From assembly GCF_026125785.1 (NCBI RefSeq), contig NZ_JAHCKL010000005.1, positions 1 through 64,000 of the forward strand: a stretch of 64,000 bases of DNA, given 5' to 3'. This stretch comes from Hydrogenophaga sp. (GTDB lineage: Bacteria > Pseudomonadota > Gammaproteobacteria > Burkholderiales > Burkholderiaceae_C). The first letter of the stretch is position 1. Each line of letters begins with the position of its first letter. Below, piece after piece: positions 26,317-34,112 of the stretch. Below the pieces are notes generated by a model, which had not been told where the DNA came from, did not search any database, and saw only the letters and a program-made list of their open reading frames with translations. The translations under genes and the position numbers were made by a program.

Positions 26317-27312
26317 ATGCTGTTGCTCGCCCCCATGGAAGGCCTGCTGGACGCGACCCTGCGCGACGTGCTCACGCGCACGGGCGGCATCGATCGCTGC
26401 GTCAGCGAGTTCATCCGCGTAACCCACACCCTGCTGCCCGAGCGCGCCTTCGTGCGTGTGGTGCCCGAGTTGTTGAACGGGGGGTGCACCCGCGCGGGCG
26501 TGCCGGTGCGTCCCCAACTGTTGGGCTCGGACCCGGTCTGCCTGGCGGAGAACGCGGCCCGGCTGGCCGGCCTGAACCCTCCGGGGATTGATCTCAACTT
26601 CGGTTGCCCAGCCAAGACGGTGAACCAGAGCCGGGGAGGCGCCGTGCTGCTGGACGAGCCCGAACTCGTGGGTCGTATCGTGGCGGCGGTGCGCCGCGCC
26701 GTGCCGGCCCATGTGCCGGTCTCCGCCAAGATGCGGCTGGGCTACCGCGACGGCTCCGTGGCAGAGGCTTGCGCGCAGGCGATCGCCGAGGGCGGCGCGG
26801 ACGAACTGGTGGTGCATGCGCGCACCAAGGCCGATGGGTACCGCCCGCCGGCGTACTGGGAGCGCATTGCCGACCTGCGCGCGCTGCTGCCGGCCACGCT
26901 GCCGGTGATCGCCAATGGCGAGATATGGAGCGTGGCGGATGCCGTGCGCTGCCAGGCGGAGAGTGGCTGCACCTCGCTCATGGTCGGCCGTGGCATGGTC
27001 AGCGACCCCGGCCTGGCGCTGGCCATCCGGGGGCGGGGCGGCGTGCCCTGGACATCCATCGAACCCTTGCTCACGGTGTTCTGGGAGCGCGTGAGTGCGC
27101 GCGTGGAGCGGCGCCACCGTGCCGGCCGGCTCAAGCAATGGCTCAACCTGTTGCGCCGGCGGTACCCAGAGGCCCAGGCCGCGTTCGATGAGTTGCGTCT
27201 GGTCAACGACCCGGCGGTCGTTGACGCCTGGCTGCTGCGCGGCGCGGGCGGCACGGCGCCTACCACAGAGCCCATCCGGGCGCTGCCTGCAGAAATGGGC
27301 CAGCCGTGGTAA
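26317..27312 (+). CDS. dusC: tRNA-dihydrouridine(16) synthase DusC
   Basis: 331-residue FMN-dependent enzyme that reduces a uridine in the tRNA D-loop. N-terminal MLLLAPMEGLLDATLRDVLT, catalytic Cys in NFGCPAKTVNQSRGG, substrate/FMN motif KMRLGY and HARTKADGYRPPAYW, plus the C-terminal helical RNA-binding domain. The MEGLLD start and the HARTKADGY stretch distinguish DusC from DusA/DusB. ATG 26317. Confidence 0.9.
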   Translation: MLLLAPMEGLLDATLRDVLTRTGGIDRCVSEFIRVTHTLLPERAFVRVVPELLNGGCTRAGVPVRPQLLGSDPVCLAENAARLAGLNPPGIDLNFGCPAKTVNQSRGGAVLLDEPELVGRIVAAVRRAVPAHVPVSAKMRLGYRDGSVAEACAQAIAEGGADELVVHARTKADGYRPPAYWERIADLRALLPATLPVIANGEIWSVADAVRCQAESGCTSLMVGRGMVSDPGLALAIRGRGGVPWTSIEPLLTVFWERVSARVERRHRAGRLKQWLNLLRRRYPEAQAAFDELRLVNDPAVVDAWLLRGAGGTAPTTEPIRALPAEMGQPW

Positions 27313-27349
27313 CTTCCGGCCCCCGGACCCGAATCTCCACGACGCCTGT

Positions 27350-28915
27350 ATGACCTCAATCCCACATCGGCTGGATGCCCTCACCGGGGAACGCCTGCGC
27401 GGCATGCGTCGCGGGCTCGAGAAGGAAAGCCTGCGCGCGTTGCCCGATGGCCGGCTGGCGCTCACGCCGCATCCGGTGGCACTGGGCAGCGCGCTCACCC
27501 ATCCGCACATCACCACCGACTACAGCGAGTCGCAGCTCGAACTCATCACCGGGGTGCACGACAGCGTGGCCTCGTGCCTGGCCGAACTCAACGAGGTGCA
27601 CCAGTACACCGTTCGCAGTCTGCGCGCGGTGGGCGACGAGATGCTCTGGGCGTCCAGCATGCCCTGCGGCCTGCCGCCGGACGAGACCATTCCGATCGGC
27701 CGCTACGGTTCCTCCAATGTGGGGCGCGCCAAGAGTGTCTACCGCATGGGGCTGGCGCACCGCTATGGCCGGCGCATGCAGACCATCTCCGGCATCCACT
27801 ACAACTGGTCGCTGCCGGACGTGGACAACGACGGCTACTTCGCGCTCATCCGCAACTTCCGGCGCCACGCCTTTTTGCTGCTCACACTGTTCGGCGCCTC
27901 GCCGGCCGTGTGCTCCACTTTCGTCGAAGGTCGCCAGCATGAGTTGCAGAAGCTGGGGGCCGGAGGCACCCTCTACATGCCGCATGGCACCTCGCTGCGC
28001 ATGGGGCGCCTGGGCTACCAGAGTGAGGCGCAGGCCACGCTGGCGGTGAGCTACAACGGCCTGGAAGGCTATGCGGCGTCGCTGCACGACGCGCTCACGC
28101 GGCCCTGGCCCGCCTACGAAGCGGTGGGCATCCGCAACCCCGGTGGCGACTACAACCAGCTCGCCACCACGCTGCTGCAGATCGAGAACGAGTTCTACGG
28201 CACCATCCGCCCCAAGCGTGTGATCTACCCGGGCGAGCGGCCGCTGCACGCCTTGCGCGAACGCGGCGTGGAGTACATAGAGGTCCGGCTGATGGACCTG
28301 AATCCTTTCGAGCCCCTCGGCATCAGTGCAGCCACGCTGCGCTTCCTGGACGTCTTCCTGCTGCACTGCCTGCTCAGCGACAGTCCGCCGGACACGCCCA
28401 CCGAGATCCAGGAGCTCGCGCACAACCAGCACCTCACCGCGGCGCGCGGCCGCGAGCCGGGCCTGCAGCTCATGCGTGCCGGTCAACCGGTGTCGCTGGT
28501 GCAATGGGGGTTGGAGATCATCGATCAGTTGGTGCCGATTGCCGACGCGCTCGACGGCGCGCAGAACAGCCTGGACCACAGCCAGGCGGTGGCGCTGGCG
28601 CGTGCCGCTCTGCGGGACCCGCAGACCCTGCCCTCGGCGCGCGTATTGCAGGCCATGCACCAGTACCACGGCGATTCCTTCGTGGCCTTCGCCCGCGCGC
28701 AGTCCCAGGCGACGCACCAGCATCTGCTGGCCCAGCCCTGGAGCGCCAAGCAGCAGGCTCGCTACGAGGCCATGGCGGCCCGTTCGATCGAGGACCAGCG
28801 CGCCATCGAGGCCGCCGACACCATGCCGTTCGAGATCTACCGGCAGGAATACGTGTCCGCTGCGCGCCTGGGCCGTCCGCGCAGCGAAGCGGCGGCTTCG
28901 CCGATCACCGCCTGA
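27350..28915 (+). CDS. gshA: Glutamate-cysteine ligase
   Basis: 521-residue gamma-glutamylcysteine synthetase of the proteobacterial GshA type, first step of glutathione synthesis (Glu + Cys + ATP). The conserved GLEKESLR near the N-terminus, TTDYSESQLELITG, the GIHYNWSLPD block, and YIEVRLMDLNPFEP are visible. Full length compared with the E. coli enzyme (about 518). The ATG at 27350 lies 37 bp after the dusC stop. Followed by a dienelactone hydrolase gene. Confidence 0.95.
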   Translation: MTSIPHRLDALTGERLRGMRRGLEKESLRALPDGRLALTPHPVALGSALTHPHITTDYSESQLELITGVHDSVASCLAELNEVHQYTVRSLRAVGDEMLWASSMPCGLPPDETIPIGRYGSSNVGRAKSVYRMGLAHRYGRRMQTISGIHYNWSLPDVDNDGYFALIRNFRRHAFLLLTLFGASPAVCSTFVEGRQHELQKLGAGGTLYMPHGTSLRMGRLGYQSEAQATLAVSYNGLEGYAASLHDALTRPWPAYEAVGIRNPGGDYNQLATTLLQIENEFYGTIRPKRVIYPGERPLHALRERGVEYIEVRLMDLNPFEPLGISAATLRFLDVFLLHCLLSDSPPDTPTEIQELAHNQHLTAARGREPGLQLMRAGQPVSLVQWGLEIIDQLVPIADALDGAQNSLDHSQAVALARAALRDPQTLPSARVLQAMHQYHGDSFVAFARAQSQATHQHLLAQPWSAKQQARYEAMAARSIEDQRAIEAADTMPFEIYRQEYVSAARLGRPRSEAAASPITA

Positions 28916-28963
28916 GCGGCGAAACCACGACCGCCGGCCGGTCATGTGAAGAGGTCTGTCACC

Positions 28964-29860
28964 ATGCCCCGACTCACCGCTGCCGATTTCGACCAGGAAC
29001 TGCTGATCCTCTTCGATGCCTATGTGCATGGCGATCTCGATCGGCGGGGTTTCCTGGAGAAGGCGTCGAAATTCGCTGTCGGCGGTGCAACCGCCGCCGG
29101 GCTGCTGGCCGCGCTGAGTCCCGATTTCGCCAGCGCCCAGGTCGTGGCCGCCAACGACACCCGCCTGCGCACCGAGGTGGTCAGCGTCCCCTCACCGCAG
29201 GGCTACGGCACGGTCAAGGCCTACCTGGCGCAGCCGGTGAATCCCCCGCTGGGTGGGCGCATGCCGGGAGTGCTGGTGGTGCATGAAAACCGGGGCCTGA
29301 ATCCACACATAGAAGACATCGCGCGCCGTCTTGCGCTGGAGGGCTACACCGCCTTCGCACCCGACGCGCTCACGCCCTTGGGCGGCTATCCGGCGGACGA
29401 GGACAAGGCACGCGCACTGTTCCCGCAACTCGACCAGGCGAAGACGCGGCAGGATTTCCTGGCAGCGGCCGCCGCGCTGCAGGCGCGACAGGACGGCATC
29501 GGCCGTATCGGCGTGGTCGGGTTCTGCTATGGCGGGGGCATGGCCCATTTTCTGGCGACGCAGCGGCCGGATCTGGCCGCCGCCGTGCCGTACTACGGCA
29601 ACTTTCCCCCGGCACAGGAGGCTGCGCGCGTGAGGGCGCCGCTGTTGATCCACTTTGCGGCGGTGGACGAGCGCATCAACGCCGCATGGCCCGCCTACGA
29701 AGCCGCCCTCAAGGCCGCGGGCGTGCGCTACACCGCACACCAGTACCCAGGCACGCAGCACGGCTTCAACAACGACACCACGCCGCGTTACGACGCCGCG
29801 GCCGCGCGCCTGTCCTGGGACCGCACGCTGGCGTTCTTGCGCGAGCACCTGCGCGCCTGA
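28964..29860 (+). CDS. Dienelactone hydrolase family protein, Tat-type N-terminus
   Basis: 298 residues. The N-terminal segment contains a helical stretch with a twin-Arg (LDRRGFLEKASKFAVGG) then a hydrophobic core and FASAQ, a YghX-like Tat signal offset from the N-terminus. The alpha/beta hydrolase domain has VHENRGLNPHIEDIARRLA, the nucleophile Cys in VGFCYGGG (as in dienelactone hydrolase), Asp in AVDERIN and His in GTQHGFNND. Substrate unknown. ATG 28964 preferred over GTG 28946 because it is preceded by GAGG at about 8 nt. Confidence 0.87.
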   Translation: MPRLTAADFDQELLILFDAYVHGDLDRRGFLEKASKFAVGGATAAGLLAALSPDFASAQVVAANDTRLRTEVVSVPSPQGYGTVKAYLAQPVNPPLGGRMPGVLVVHENRGLNPHIEDIARRLALEGYTAFAPDALTPLGGYPADEDKARALFPQLDQAKTRQDFLAAAAALQARQDGIGRIGVVGFCYGGGMAHFLATQRPDLAAAVPYYGNFPPAQEAARVRAPLLIHFAAVDERINAAWPAYEAALKAAGVRYTAHQYPGTQHGFNNDTTPRYDAAAARLSWDRTLAFLREHLRA

Positions 29861-29873
29861 GGCACGCGCTCGC

Positions 29874-30344
29874 TCAGGCTTCGCCGCCGAAGCGTTTGAT
29901 GAGGTTGGCGATGTACTTTTCGACCAGTTTCTCGAACTCGCCTTCCACCACCGGCGCCACCACCATCTTCATGAGGCCAGGCAGAGGCACCTCAATCTCG
30001 CCCTGGATCGCCAGGGTCAGTCCGGTGGACTTCTTGTTGTCCACGATCTTCCAACTGCCGCCCACCTGGGCATTGCCCACGCCCTTGACCGGTGTCCATT
30101 TCACCGTGCCGCGCGCCTTGTCGCTCACGTACTTGCTGGCATACACCGTCTGGATGTTCACCTGCGCGGTGCCGACCTTCTCCATCTCCCACTGGTAGAC
30201 ACCGCCGCCCATGTCGGTGAGTTTCTCGACCTTGGGAAAGTGGCTGACCGATTCGGGCACGTCCGAGAGCACGGCGAACACATCGGCCGCCTTGGCCTTG
30301 ACGTCGAATTCGTAGCCCAGATCGATCTTGACGGTGATGGCCAT
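29874..30344 (-). CDS. SRPBCC (START-like) family protein
   Basis: 156 residues with a polyketide-cyclase/CoxG-like fold: an N-terminal KIDLGYEFDVKAKAADVFAVLSDVPES helix-grip start, alternating strands, and a long C-terminal helix (VEGEFEKLVEKYIANLIKRFG). Such proteins bind hydrophobic ligands; no specific function can be assigned. Convergent with the hydrolase gene (13-bp gap) and divergent from ylqF. Confidence 0.75.
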   Translation of the reverse strand: MAITVKIDLGYEFDVKAKAADVFAVLSDVPESVSHFPKVEKLTDMGGGVYQWEMEKVGTAQVNIQTVYASKYVSDKARGTVKWTPVKGVGNAQVGGSWKIVDNKKSTGLTLAIQGEIEVPLPGLMKMVVAPVVEGEFEKLVEKYIANLIKRFGGEA

Positions 30345-30470
30345 GGGGCGCCTGCCTTGGGGTGGTTGCGTTGAAACCCATTGTAGGTAGCGCGCCCGTC
30401 GGGCTGCCCCGGGGGTTCTACCAAGGCACAATCCCTGCTCTCGCCGCCAACCTGACCTGACAACACCGCC

Positions 30471-31403
30471 ATGAGCATCCAGTGGTTTCCCGGACACATG
30501 CACCTCACGCGCAAGGCGATCGAGGAGCGCGTGAAAGGCATCGACGTCGTGGTCGAGATGCTCGACGCCCGGTTGCCCGGCTCCAGTGCCAACCCGCTGC
30601 TGGCCGACCTCACCCACGGCAAACCGACGCTGAAGGTGCTGAACAAGCAGGACCTGGCCGACGCCGAGCGCACCGCGAACTGGCTGGCGCACTACAACGC
30701 ACAGCGGGCCACGCGGGCCATCGCGCTGGACGCAGGCATGGGCACGCCGGCACGCGCCATCATCGCGGCCTGCCATGAACTGGCTCCCGAGCGTGGTGGC
30801 ATGGTCAAGCCCATGCGGGTGCTGATCTGCGGCATTCCCAACGTGGGCAAGTCCACGCTCATCAACACCCTGAAGGGCAAACGCGCAGCCAAGACCGGCG
30901 ACGAGGCCGGCATCACGCGCACCGAGCAGCGCATCGTGCTGGCCGACGACTTCTATCTCTACGACACGCCAGGCGTGCTCTGGCCGCGCATCATCGTGCC
31001 GGAGAGCGGGGCCAACCTCGCGGCCAGCGGCGCCGTGGGTCGCAACGCCTACGATGACCAGGAGGTGGCGCTCGATCTGCTTGGGCGCCTGAAGGCGGAC
31101 TACCCGCAACTGCTGGAGGAGCGTTACCGGCTGGGCCTGGATGCACAGGCGATCTCGCAGGCGCACGAGGAGGAACTGCTGGGTGCCATCGGACGCAAAC
31201 GTGGCGCGCTGGCCGCTGGCGGCGTGGTGAACCTGCAGAAGGCGGCCGAGCTGGTGATCGCGGACTTCCGCAGTGGCGCGCTCGGGCGCATCACGCTGGA
31301 GACACCCGAGGACTTCGGTGTCTGGCTCGCGGCCGGCCGCAAGGCCGATGCAGAGCGCCAGGCACGGCGCAAGGAAGAACGCGCCGCACGCCGCAGGACT
31401 TGA
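30471..31403 (+). CDS. ylqF: Ribosome biogenesis GTPase YlqF/RbgA
   Basis: 310-residue circularly permuted GTPase that assists late 50S maturation. The G4 motif NKQD (about 60) precedes G1 GIPNVGKST (about 122) and G3 DTPG (about 163), the permuted order G4-G5-G1-G2-G3. The N-terminus WFPGHMHLTRKAIEE is diagnostic for YlqF. The C-terminal helical domain is present; the last residues are Arg/Lys-rich (ARRKEERAARRRT), a likely RNA contact. Its stop codon lies inside a candidate FNR box. Confidence 0.92.
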   Translation: MSIQWFPGHMHLTRKAIEERVKGIDVVVEMLDARLPGSSANPLLADLTHGKPTLKVLNKQDLADAERTANWLAHYNAQRATRAIALDAGMGTPARAIIAACHELAPERGGMVKPMRVLICGIPNVGKSTLINTLKGKRAAKTGDEAGITRTEQRIVLADDFYLYDTPGVLWPRIIVPESGANLAASGAVGRNAYDDQEVALDLLGRLKADYPQLLEERYRLGLDAQAISQAHEEELLGAIGRKRGALAAGGVVNLQKAAELVIADFRSGALGRITLETPEDFGVWLAAGRKADAERQARRKEERAARRRT

Positions 31404-31413
31404 TCCTGGTCAA
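31400..31413 (+). promoter_or_regulatory. Candidate FNR/Anr box upstream of a flavodoxin-fold oxidoreductase
   Basis: TTGAT-CCTG-GTCAA, one mismatch from the FNR/Anr consensus TTGAT-N4-ATCAA. The box centre is about 74 bp before the ATG at 31481; a class II promoter would start transcription near 31448, giving a 33-nt leader. The corresponding -10 region (GAGCAT at 31436-31441) is weak. The box also contains the ylqF stop codon, so part of its sequence is constrained by coding. Confidence 0.45.
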
Positions 31414-31480
31414 GGCCGGGGGAGGCGCCCGGTGGGAGCATGGCGCTGGTCCTGCAAGGCCAGCCACCGGAGTGCCCGCC

Positions 31481-32086
31481 ATGAACACAGCCCCTTCCAC
31501 CACCCGTCGCATCCTGGTCATCGAAGGCCATCCAGACAAGCAGACGCCACACCTCAACCAGGCCCTCGCCGATGCCTACGCGCAGGGTGCCAGCGACGCC
31601 GGGCACGAGGTGCGCCGCATCGCCGTGGCGGACCTGGACTTCCCGGTCCTGCGCCGCGTCAGCGACTGGCATCAGGGCGAGGTACCGCCAGCGCTCAAGG
31701 CGTCGCAGGCCGACATCCTCTGGGCGCAGCATGTGGTGTTCTTCTTTCCCTTGTGGCTGGGCGAGATGCCAGCCCTGCTCAAGGCGTACCTGGAGCAGGT
31801 GGCTCGCCCCGGGTTCGCCATCGGGCGCGAAGGCCCGAAGGAGTTTGGACGCAAACCGCTGAGCGGCCGCTCGGCACGCGTGGTGGTGACCATGGGCATG
31901 CCGGCGTTGGTCTACCGCTGGTATTTCCGCGCGCACAGCCTCAAGGCACTGGAGCGCAACATCCTCGGGTTTGTCGGTTTCGGGCCCATTCACGAAACGC
32001 TGGTGGGCTCGGTGGAGCAACTGGGCGATGGGGGTGTCGCCCTCTGGTTGGCGCGCCTGCGGCGCCTGGGCCGCAAGGGCGGTTGA
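31481..32086 (+). CDS. NAD(P)H-dependent flavodoxin-fold oxidoreductase
   Basis: 201-residue member of the Flavodoxin_2/NQO family, two-electron quinone or KefF-like reductases binding FMN or FAD. N-terminal RILVIEGHPDKQTPHLNQAL, central VVFFFPLWLGEMPALLKAYLEQV (isoalloxazine-contact loop), then SARVVVTMGMPALVYRWYFR. No signal peptide. GGAG at 8 nt from the ATG. The candidate FNR box just upstream suggests induction at low oxygen. Confidence 0.85.
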   Translation: MNTAPSTTRRILVIEGHPDKQTPHLNQALADAYAQGASDAGHEVRRIAVADLDFPVLRRVSDWHQGEVPPALKASQADILWAQHVVFFFPLWLGEMPALLKAYLEQVARPGFAIGREGPKEFGRKPLSGRSARVVVTMGMPALVYRWYFRAHSLKALERNILGFVGFGPIHETLVGSVEQLGDGGVALWLARLRRLGRKGG

Positions 32087-32114
32087 ACGCCCGGCGGCAC
32101 CCCGCCGGCGTGGC

Positions 32115-32255
32115 TTACTTGTTCTTTTCCTTGCCGCGCGGAATGACGGACGTGACCGGTGCCACCGGGCGGTCCGAGTTCACCGGTCCCTTGGGGATGG
32201 TGCTGTCCTTCTTGGGCTTCTTGCTCATCTTCTCGTTGCGCTGTTCCTTGCCCAT
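32115..32255 (-). CDS. Small basic protein of unknown function (46 aa)
   Basis: 46-residue reading frame starting MGKEQRNEKMSKKPKKD and ending PRGKEKNK: 13 Lys/Arg in total, no hydrophobic core, likely disordered and nucleic-acid- or ribosome-associated. A strong GGAGG lies 4 nt from the ATG, and composition is non-random, so I believe it is real. Convergent with the oxidoreductase and downstream of nothing on its strand except the CPHC protein (start 66 bp away from that gene's stop). No family assigned. Confidence 0.6.
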   Translation of the reverse strand: MGKEQRNEKMSKKPKKDSTIPKGPVNSDRPVAPVTSVIPRGKEKNK

Positions 32256-32321
32256 GGGGCCTCCATAAACTGCCGCGACGCGCGGCCCGACCGCGCGATG
32301 GTAAGCGAGAAGGCCGCCGGT

Positions 32322-32921
32322 TTACTGCCCCATGCCCAGGAACTGGGCCAGCGCCTCGGTGCCCATGGCGCCGGCCACGCTGACCACCTGGCCGCTGCCC
32401 TGGTGCTTGGCCACGATGTAGGGCACCGAGGTGGCGCCCAGGCGGTTGAGCAGCGCGGTGTTCTGCTTGATGGAGGCCTCGACCTCCGGCGGGATGCTGG
32501 CGGAAGCGGAGGTGCCTCCCTGGCCGTCGAGCAGGCTGCGCTCGTGGGCATTCATCGCTTCCTGCGGGTTGCTCGCGGCCACGATGGCCGCACCCTGCGG
32601 CAGGCTCTTGGCATTGAGAATGGCCACGGGCAGCCAGGTGAACTTGACCCGGCTCTGCAACGGGATGGACGACTGCCACAGGTGGCCGCAGTGCGGGCAC
32701 TGCGGGTCGAACAGCACGTACACCGTGTTGGCGGCCATGAGCGCACCGACGGTAAAACCCTTGCCCTCCTGGGCCAGCGTGTCGTAGGCCTGTGCGGGCG
32801 GAATGGGCGGGCCGTCGGCGGCGGCCGAGGGCGCCGCCGTGTTGTCCTGCCGGGAACAGGCGGCCAGGGCGAGCGTGGCGGCGGAAGCGATCAGGGCGAG
32901 GGTGGCTTGACGGCGTTGCAT
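32322..32921 (-). CDS. Thioredoxin-fold lipoprotein with CPHC motif (DsbG/DsbC-like)
   Basis: 199-residue predicted periplasmic lipoprotein: signal ending LALAACSRQ (lipobox Cys about residue 22) and a thioredoxin-fold domain with VYVLFDPQCPHCGHLW, where CPHC is the redox motif and the second His matches DsbA/DsbG. A cis-Pro in TSVPYIVAKH follows. No N-terminal dimerisation domain like that of DsbC is present, so it is a single-domain thiol-disulfide protein. ATG 32921 chosen over the TTG at 32930. Confidence 0.82.
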   Translation of the reverse strand: MQRRQATLALIASAATLALAACSRQDNTAAPSAAADGPPIPPAQAYDTLAQEGKGFTVGALMAANTVYVLFDPQCPHCGHLWQSSIPLQSRVKFTWLPVAILNAKSLPQGAAIVAASNPQEAMNAHERSLLDGQGGTSASASIPPEVEASIKQNTALLNRLGATSVPYIVAKHQGSGQVVSVAGAMGTEALAQFLGMGQ

Positions 32922-32984
32922 GGCGGGCAATCGAAAAAGTTGTGCTGGCCCGGATCATCGCAGAGAAGCCATGGCCCCGTGGGC

Positions 32985-33389
32985 TCAGCGGCTGAGGATC
33001 AGGCTTGCGATCAGGCCGGTGGCAATGGCCACCAGCACGTAATCACCGCCGACCTGCACCCAGTGGTAGCCACGCGGCGGCGCGTACAGGTGGTGCGTGC
33101 GGTAGTTCGTCACCACATACTGCGGCCTGCGGTATTCGCGTGGGATGTAGCGTCCGCGCTGGAACTCCGGGCCGCGTGCGCCGGGGTAGTAGACATGGCG
33201 CGGCGGCACCGGTCGATAGTCCCGGCGTTCGATGCGGTGGTCGTGGCGTGGGCCATGGCGGTGGTCGTACCGCTGGTCGCGGCGGTCGTCGTGGCGCGGG
33301 CCGGGGCCGTAGCCCTGCGCGAAAGACAGCGATCCCGTGCCCAGGGTGGCGACAGCGACGGCGAGGACGACAAAGGTGCGGGCTTTCAT
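32985..33389 (-). CDS. RcnB-like periplasmic protein
   Basis: 134 residues: signal peptide (MKARTFVVLAVAVATLGTG, cleavage after SFA), a very Arg/His/Asp-rich central part (HDDRRDQRYDHRHGPRHDHR), then the RcnB signature near the C-terminus (YRTHHLYAPPRGYHWVQVGGDYVLVAIATGLI). RcnB of E. coli modulates Ni/Co efflux, but most homologues are uncharacterised; the His-rich linker would bind metals. AGGAG at 6 nt from ATG 33389. Confidence 0.82.
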   Translation of the reverse strand: MKARTFVVLAVAVATLGTGSLSFAQGYGPGPRHDDRRDQRYDHRHGPRHDHRIERRDYRPVPPRHVYYPGARGPEFQRGRYIPREYRRPQYVVTNYRTHHLYAPPRGYHWVQVGGDYVLVAIATGLIASLILSR

Positions 33390-33533
33390 GGCAGTCTCCT
33401 GTGGGTTGGAAGAGGAGGCCTCATGGTCTGTCCGGCATGTATCGCTTGCGTGAACCCCTCGTTGGCGCAACGCAAAGCTGCGTAGCCGACTGTAGGGCCT
33501 GTTCACACCCATTTCCTGGGCCAGGGCGCCAGC

Positions 33534-34025
33534 TTATGCCGGTCCCCCGCGCATTTTCATGGTCTGCTGGGCATGCAGCTTGGCGGCGATGTATTCGCCA
33601 TGGGTCACGTGCAACAGGCCGGCCACCTTGCTGATGACGTGGTTCTCGTGTGCGTCCAGATGCTGGTCGGCGTACGCCACTTCCCACATCGCGTCCACCA
33701 CGCGTATTTTTTGCGTCTGCGAGAAATGGTCGTTGAGGCTGCGTGTGAAGCGCTGGAAATCGTAGGCGGTGCGGGCGGTCTCGTGAGCCAGGTCCAGCAG
33801 GCGCTGCAGTTCGTCCGGGGTCAGCGCAAACTTGCCGCGCAGCGCGTGGATGACCGCATCGCGTTCGGCGTCGCTCAGCGTGGGCTCGGCGCGCATCACC
33901 TCCACCAGCAGCACCGCGGTGGCCAACTGCAAGGTGTGCTCCTGCTCGGCAGCAGGCAATGCCCCTGCTGGCGACTGCAGCCGGGTGGCGAGGTTGTCGA
34001 ACAGGTCTTTGAGGTTTCTCAGCAT
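33534..34025 (-). CDS. TerB-like (tellurite resistance domain) protein
   Basis: 163-residue all-helical protein with TerB-type halves: LATAVLLVEVMRAEPTLSDAERDAVIHAL and MWEVAYADQHLDAHENHVISKVAGLLHV, each with the acidic metal-binding loop. Cytosolic. Such stand-alone TerB proteins in betaproteobacteria have no proven role. The start ATG is 34025. The gap to the upstream GGDEF gene holds a strong hairpin (34060-34084). Confidence 0.82.
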   Translation of the reverse strand: MLRNLKDLFDNLATRLQSPAGALPAAEQEHTLQLATAVLLVEVMRAEPTLSDAERDAVIHALRGKFALTPDELQRLLDLAHETARTAYDFQRFTRSLNDHFSQTQKIRVVDAMWEVAYADQHLDAHENHVISKVAGLLHVTHGEYIAAKLHAQQTMKMRGGPA

Positions 34026-34059
34026 GGCTGGATCCGTCGTGCAAAGGCACTGTGAGTTC

Positions 34060-34084
34060 GCGCGGGAAGCCGAGGTTCCCGCGC
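34060..34084 (-). terminator. Stem-loop after the GGDEF-like gene
   Basis: Perfect 9-bp stem GCGCGGGAA / TTCCCGCGC with a 7-nt loop, 29 bp downstream of the GGDEF-like stop and 35 bp before the TerB-like start. No T-tract. It could reduce read-through between the two genes. Confidence 0.5.
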
Positions 34085-34112
34085 CGCGTGCACTGCCGAC
34101 TGGCGCGATGCC

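Noticed and set aside
27356-29029. Long open frame antisense to gshA
   Set aside because: The plus strand encodes full-length glutamate-cysteine ligase with all motifs; the antisense translation has no motif and low-complexity Arg/Gln/His composition.
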